Below are positions 56,805-58,967 of a stretch of 58,967 nt of DNA, one piece after another (positions within the stretch are counted from its first letter, which is position 1; every line of letters starts with the position of its first letter). This stretch comes from Sporosarcina sp. ACRSM. GTDB lineage: Bacteria; Bacillota; Bacilli; Bacillales_A; Planococcaceae. The notes beneath the pieces are model-generated. The model did not search any database. It had not been told where the DNA came from and saw nothing but the letters and a program-made list of their open reading frames with translations. The stretch lies in NCBI RefSeq assembly GCF_022346545.1, contig NZ_JAKRNU010000017.1, positions 1-58,967 of the forward strand, in the 5' to 3' direction. Made by a program: the position numbers and the translations under genes.

Positions 56805-58241
56805 TTATTCTTCCATTCCTTTCTTTACGACAAGCATTTGTTTTTCATGAACCCGGACTGCACCTTGGAACTTGGCTCCCATTCTTTGCAATTCATCCAA
56901 ATAACGGACATCTTCTTCCGCTACCCGTTCGCCACTTATTAAAAAGGGGATGCCCGGCGGATAAGGAATAATCGAACCTGCCATTACACGCCCGGCTGAT
57001 TGTTCAAAAGGTACCCACTCAGACTCCATTTCTGCAACTTTTGCGAATGAATACACAGGGCTTGAAATCTCTTCATTGAATATAGACACTTCCGTTACAA
57101 CATTAGCGTTATGCCGTATTTCCAATTCTTCAACCGCCTGCTGGATATGACGACAAGTTTCTTCAAACGGATAGTCCGTTTCCGATTTTAATAGCGGCAG
57201 CACAAATAGTACTTGATAAGGATCTGCAAGCTCACTGTACACACCTTGCTTTTCCAAACACCTTTGAAGTTCAAACCCCGAATAACCTTCCATTCTTAAT
57301 AGAAGCTTAAGCGGATCATCCGATTCCACCGTTTGCAATCGAGTTATCGTTTTCAACTGTTCGATAAATGCCAGACGCTTCGTCGTGAATGCGGCTTTAT
57401 CTTCCTCTGTATAGGAAGCGATATACGAACGCGCATCATCAAGTGAAGCCATCAATATATATGAAGGGCTACTGGACTGTAGCATTTGTAAATAATGAGC
57501 AATTAGTTGACTCGAGACAAATTCCGATTTGACGTGTAGGAAAGATGCCATTGTCATCGCAGGTAAAGTCTTATGCGCTGAATGGACGACGACATCCGCT
57601 CCAAGTTCCAAAGCCGATTTCGGAAACGGTTCCCCGGCAACAAAATGTGCACCATGCGCTTCATCCACCAGCACAGGAATTCCGTAAGAATGACAAATTT
57701 CAATTGTGTCTTTCAACTCTTTCCCTGTCTTCCCATAATAGGTCGGATACGTCAGGATAACCGCTTTCGCATACGGATATGCCTCAATCGCCCTTTTCAT
57801 TGTGTCAGCTGTCAAAACACCCGCCGACTTTGTAGAATTATCCCAATTCGGCGATACATACACCGGCTTCGCTCCCGTCAATTCAATTGCATGAAAAACG
57901 GATTTATGAGCATTGCGTTGAACGATAATTGTATCACCTGCTCGACAAGTCGCATACACCATCGCCAAATTCCCGACAGTCGAACCATTCACAAGGAAAA
58001 AACTGCAATCGGAAGAGTAGGTCGATGCCAATAGCTGCTGCGCTTCCGCGATTACACCCGCAGGCTCATGAAGATCATCCAACCCTTCCAGTTCAGTGAA
58101 ATCATAGCGAAGAGCACTACGTAGCTCCCTTGGGAAGCCTGATAGCTGCCCATGTTTATGTCCCGGTACGTGAAATGAAACCGGATTTGCTCTTTCAAAT
58201 TCTAGAAGCTTCCGGATCAGCGGACGCTCATTATATTCCAT
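56805..58241 (-). CDS. yaaO: PLP-dependent Orn/Lys/Arg decarboxylase family protein (YaaO)
   Basis: A 478-aa fold type I PLP enzyme related to arginine/lysine decarboxylases (SpeA group). It shows SFHVPGHKHGQ near the start, FLVNGSTVGN (about 82), LVDEAHGAHF (about 190, PLP-binding Asp), and the Schiff-base Lys in SAHKTLPAMT (about 223). Polyamine synthesis is probable but the substrate amino acid is uncertain. A decayed second copy of its first 16 or so codons lies at 58800-58850 next to the rRNA operon. Confidence 0.88.
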   Translation of the reverse strand: MEYNERPLIRKLLEFERANPVSFHVPGHKHGQLSGFPRELRSALRYDFTELEGLDDLHEPAGVIAEAQQLLASTYSSDCSFFLVNGSTVGNLAMVYATCRAGDTIIVQRNAHKSVFHAIELTGAKPVYVSPNWDNSTKSAGVLTADTMKRAIEAYPYAKAVILTYPTYYGKTGKELKDTIEICHSYGIPVLVDEAHGAHFVAGEPFPKSALELGADVVVHSAHKTLPAMTMASFLHVKSEFVSSQLIAHYLQMLQSSSPSYILMASLDDARSYIASYTEEDKAAFTTKRLAFIEQLKTITRLQTVESDDPLKLLLRMEGYSGFELQRCLEKQGVYSELADPYQVLFVLPLLKSETDYPFEETCRHIQQAVEELEIRHNANVVTEVSIFNEEISSPVYSFAKVAEMESEWVPFEQSAGRVMAGSIIPYPPGIPFLISGERVAEEDVRYLDELQRMGAKFQGAVRVHEKQMLVVKKGMEE

Positions 58242-58345
58242 TAAACCAATACCCTCTTTCTTCTATATCTAAGGGAAGGTATGAAATCGAAAAAATACCT
58301 TTTACCAACTATCAATTCTAACATACAAAAAAGTCATTACCTATT
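58200..58345 (-). repeat. Duplicated segment, yaaO-side copy
   Basis: On the minus strand the block ATAGGTAATGACTTTTTTGT (58326-58345) and the stretch TATTGGTTTA-ATGGAAT through CGGAAGCTTCT (start of yaaO) recur at 58805-58912 with small changes. The two copies flank the tandem array. The T-rich block is a terminator half-site; with GTTATT it can form a 6-bp stem. Confidence 0.7.
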
Positions 58346-58389
58346 TAAATAACGCCGGCACGACTTGCATCCTGCGGGCTCGGGCGGAA

Positions 58390-58765
58390 TTGAACAAAGA
58401 TGGGGGCTTTGAGCGCTGGCATGAGGTTTTGATCGCTTAGAGGTTACTTTGAGCGAGGGAGACGGGGATTGATCGCTTGTGAAGTAGCTTTGAGCGTTAG
58501 AGCGGGAGTTTGATTACTTAGAAGTAGCTTTGAGCGCTGAAGTAAGACAATGATCACTTGAAAACGATTTTGAGCAAATGAAGTAGAGGAATGATCATTT
58601 GGCAGTTTTATTGAGCCCAGAAGTAGGAGATTGAGCGCTTAGTGAAAAGTTTGAGCGGATAAAGCAGGAGAATGATCGTGTGGTAAGTGGTTTGAGCGCT
58701 CTGACAGGAGTTTGAGCGCTTGAAAGTTACTTTGAGCGAGGGGAACGGGGGATTGATCACTTGTT
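58390..58765. repeat. 20-bp phased tandem array, about 19 degenerate units
   Basis: TTGAGCG- or TTGATC-type heptamers start at 58409, 58429, 58449, 58469, 58490, 58510, 58530, 58550, 58570, 58591, 58611, 58631, 58651, 58672, 58692, 58712, 58732 and 58753, with a weaker TTGAAC at 58390: a 20-21 bp period for about 370 bp. TTGAGCG and TTGATC units tend to alternate early in the array. The space between heptamers is purine-rich and less conserved. No protein is encoded. Confidence 0.9.
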
Positions 58766-58799
58766 GGAAATTAATTTGTACCCTTGAAGCATTGGAATG

Positions 58800-58850
58800 A
58801 TCTTTGCACAATTGCAGAAGCTTCCGCCCCTTCCCTTTCTCGCATTCCAT
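58800..58850 (-). pseudogene. Decayed fragment of a second yaaO start
   Basis: The minus strand reads ATG-GAA and, ten codons later, CGG-AAG-CTT-CT, the same words at the same spacing as in yaaO (M-E, then R-K-L-L). The upstream TATTGATTTA also matches. After about 16 codons similarity is lost and the frame runs into the tandem array, giving at most an 80-codon unrelated reading frame. A remnant of duplication. Confidence 0.65.
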
Positions 58851-58892
58851 TAAATCAATACAAAATGAACCTTCATTTTTCTATTTATAAGC

Positions 58893-58923
58893 ACAAAAAA
58901 AGCCATTACCTATCGGCAATGAC
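58893..58923 (-). terminator. Terminator of the upstream rRNA operon
   Basis: GCCATTACC (58902-58910) pairs with GGCAATGAC (58915-58923), with two G-U pairs, followed on the minus strand by TTTTTTTGTG. It lies a few bases after 5S. Confidence 0.8.
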
Positions 58924-58929
58924 CTTGAC

Positions 58930-58967
58930 GCCTGGCGACGTCCTACTCTTGCGGGGGAAAACCCCAA
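58930..58967 (-). rRNA. 5S rRNA, 3' end only (partial)
   Basis: The minus strand reads TTGGGGTTTTCCCCCGCAAG followed by AGTAGGACGTCGCCAGGCG, the 3' half-arm of Bacillales 5S rRNA. The 5' part runs off the right edge. The mature 3' end is placed at about 58930. Confidence 0.93.

Noticed and set aside
58608..58850. 80-codon minus-strand reading frame across the tandem array
   Set aside because: Only its first 16 or so codons resemble yaaO; the rest is translated repeat DNA.

Overview
This window comes from an endospore-forming, moderately low-GC Firmicute. The protein sequences point to a Bacillales member of the Planococcaceae/Sporosarcina kind (family and genus are inferred). Sporulation genes include spoIIE, spoVT, yabP, yabQ, fin, sspF, spoVG and an abrB with tandem Spo0A boxes. 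Gene order matches, from memory, the origin-proximal Bacillus subtilis segment between rRNA operons (yaaO-tmk ... lysS), read here on the minus strand. The window starts inside the first bases of a 16S rRNA gene and ends inside the last bases of a 5S rRNA gene, so it is the complete interval between two rRNA operons.

Layout in the direction of transcription (right to left): 5S rRNA end and terminator; a 20-bp phased tandem array flanked by a partial duplication of the yaaO start; yaaO-tmk-darA-yaaR-holB-ricT-yabA-trmN6-yazA-rsmI (metabolism, replication, RNA modification); divergent abrB; metG, tatD, yabE, rnmV, rsmA; veg, sspF, ispE, purR-ridA-spoVG; glmU-prs-ctc-pth-fin-mfd-spoVT; an 8.7-kb accessory island (about 22.9-31.65 kb), mostly on the plus strand; yabM-yabN-rqcP-yabP-yabQ-divIC-yabR; a plus-strand tRNA-Met; spoIIE-tilS-hpt-ftsH; coaX-hslO-(prsA-like)-cysK; the folate operon pabB-pabC-folP-folB-folK followed by lysS; then three tandem promoters of the next rRNA operon.

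The island carries a 55-aa Spo0E-like phosphatase gene, a FadR-type GntR repressor gene divergent from a sugar-acid catabolic operon (beta-hydroxyacid dehydrogenase, DUF1537 four-carbon acid-sugar kinase, class II aldolase, GntP permease), an ABC exporter pair resembling heme exporter HrtBA behind four 11-bp direct repeats that look like HssR boxes, and a GNAT acetyltransferase. The sugar-acid promoter carries two GntR-like half-palindromes two helical turns apart and a core-perfect CcpA cre site.

Relative to B. subtilis as I remember it, pabA, dusB/yazB, yabG, yabS/yabT and csfB/xpaC/yaaN are missing from their usual places. A family of modular palindromic repeats (four copies, A-D) sits in intergenic gaps. 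Alternative-sigma promoters can be read by eye: sigma-B before ctc, sigma-H before spoVG, sigma-G before spoVT and possibly sigma-E before yabP.
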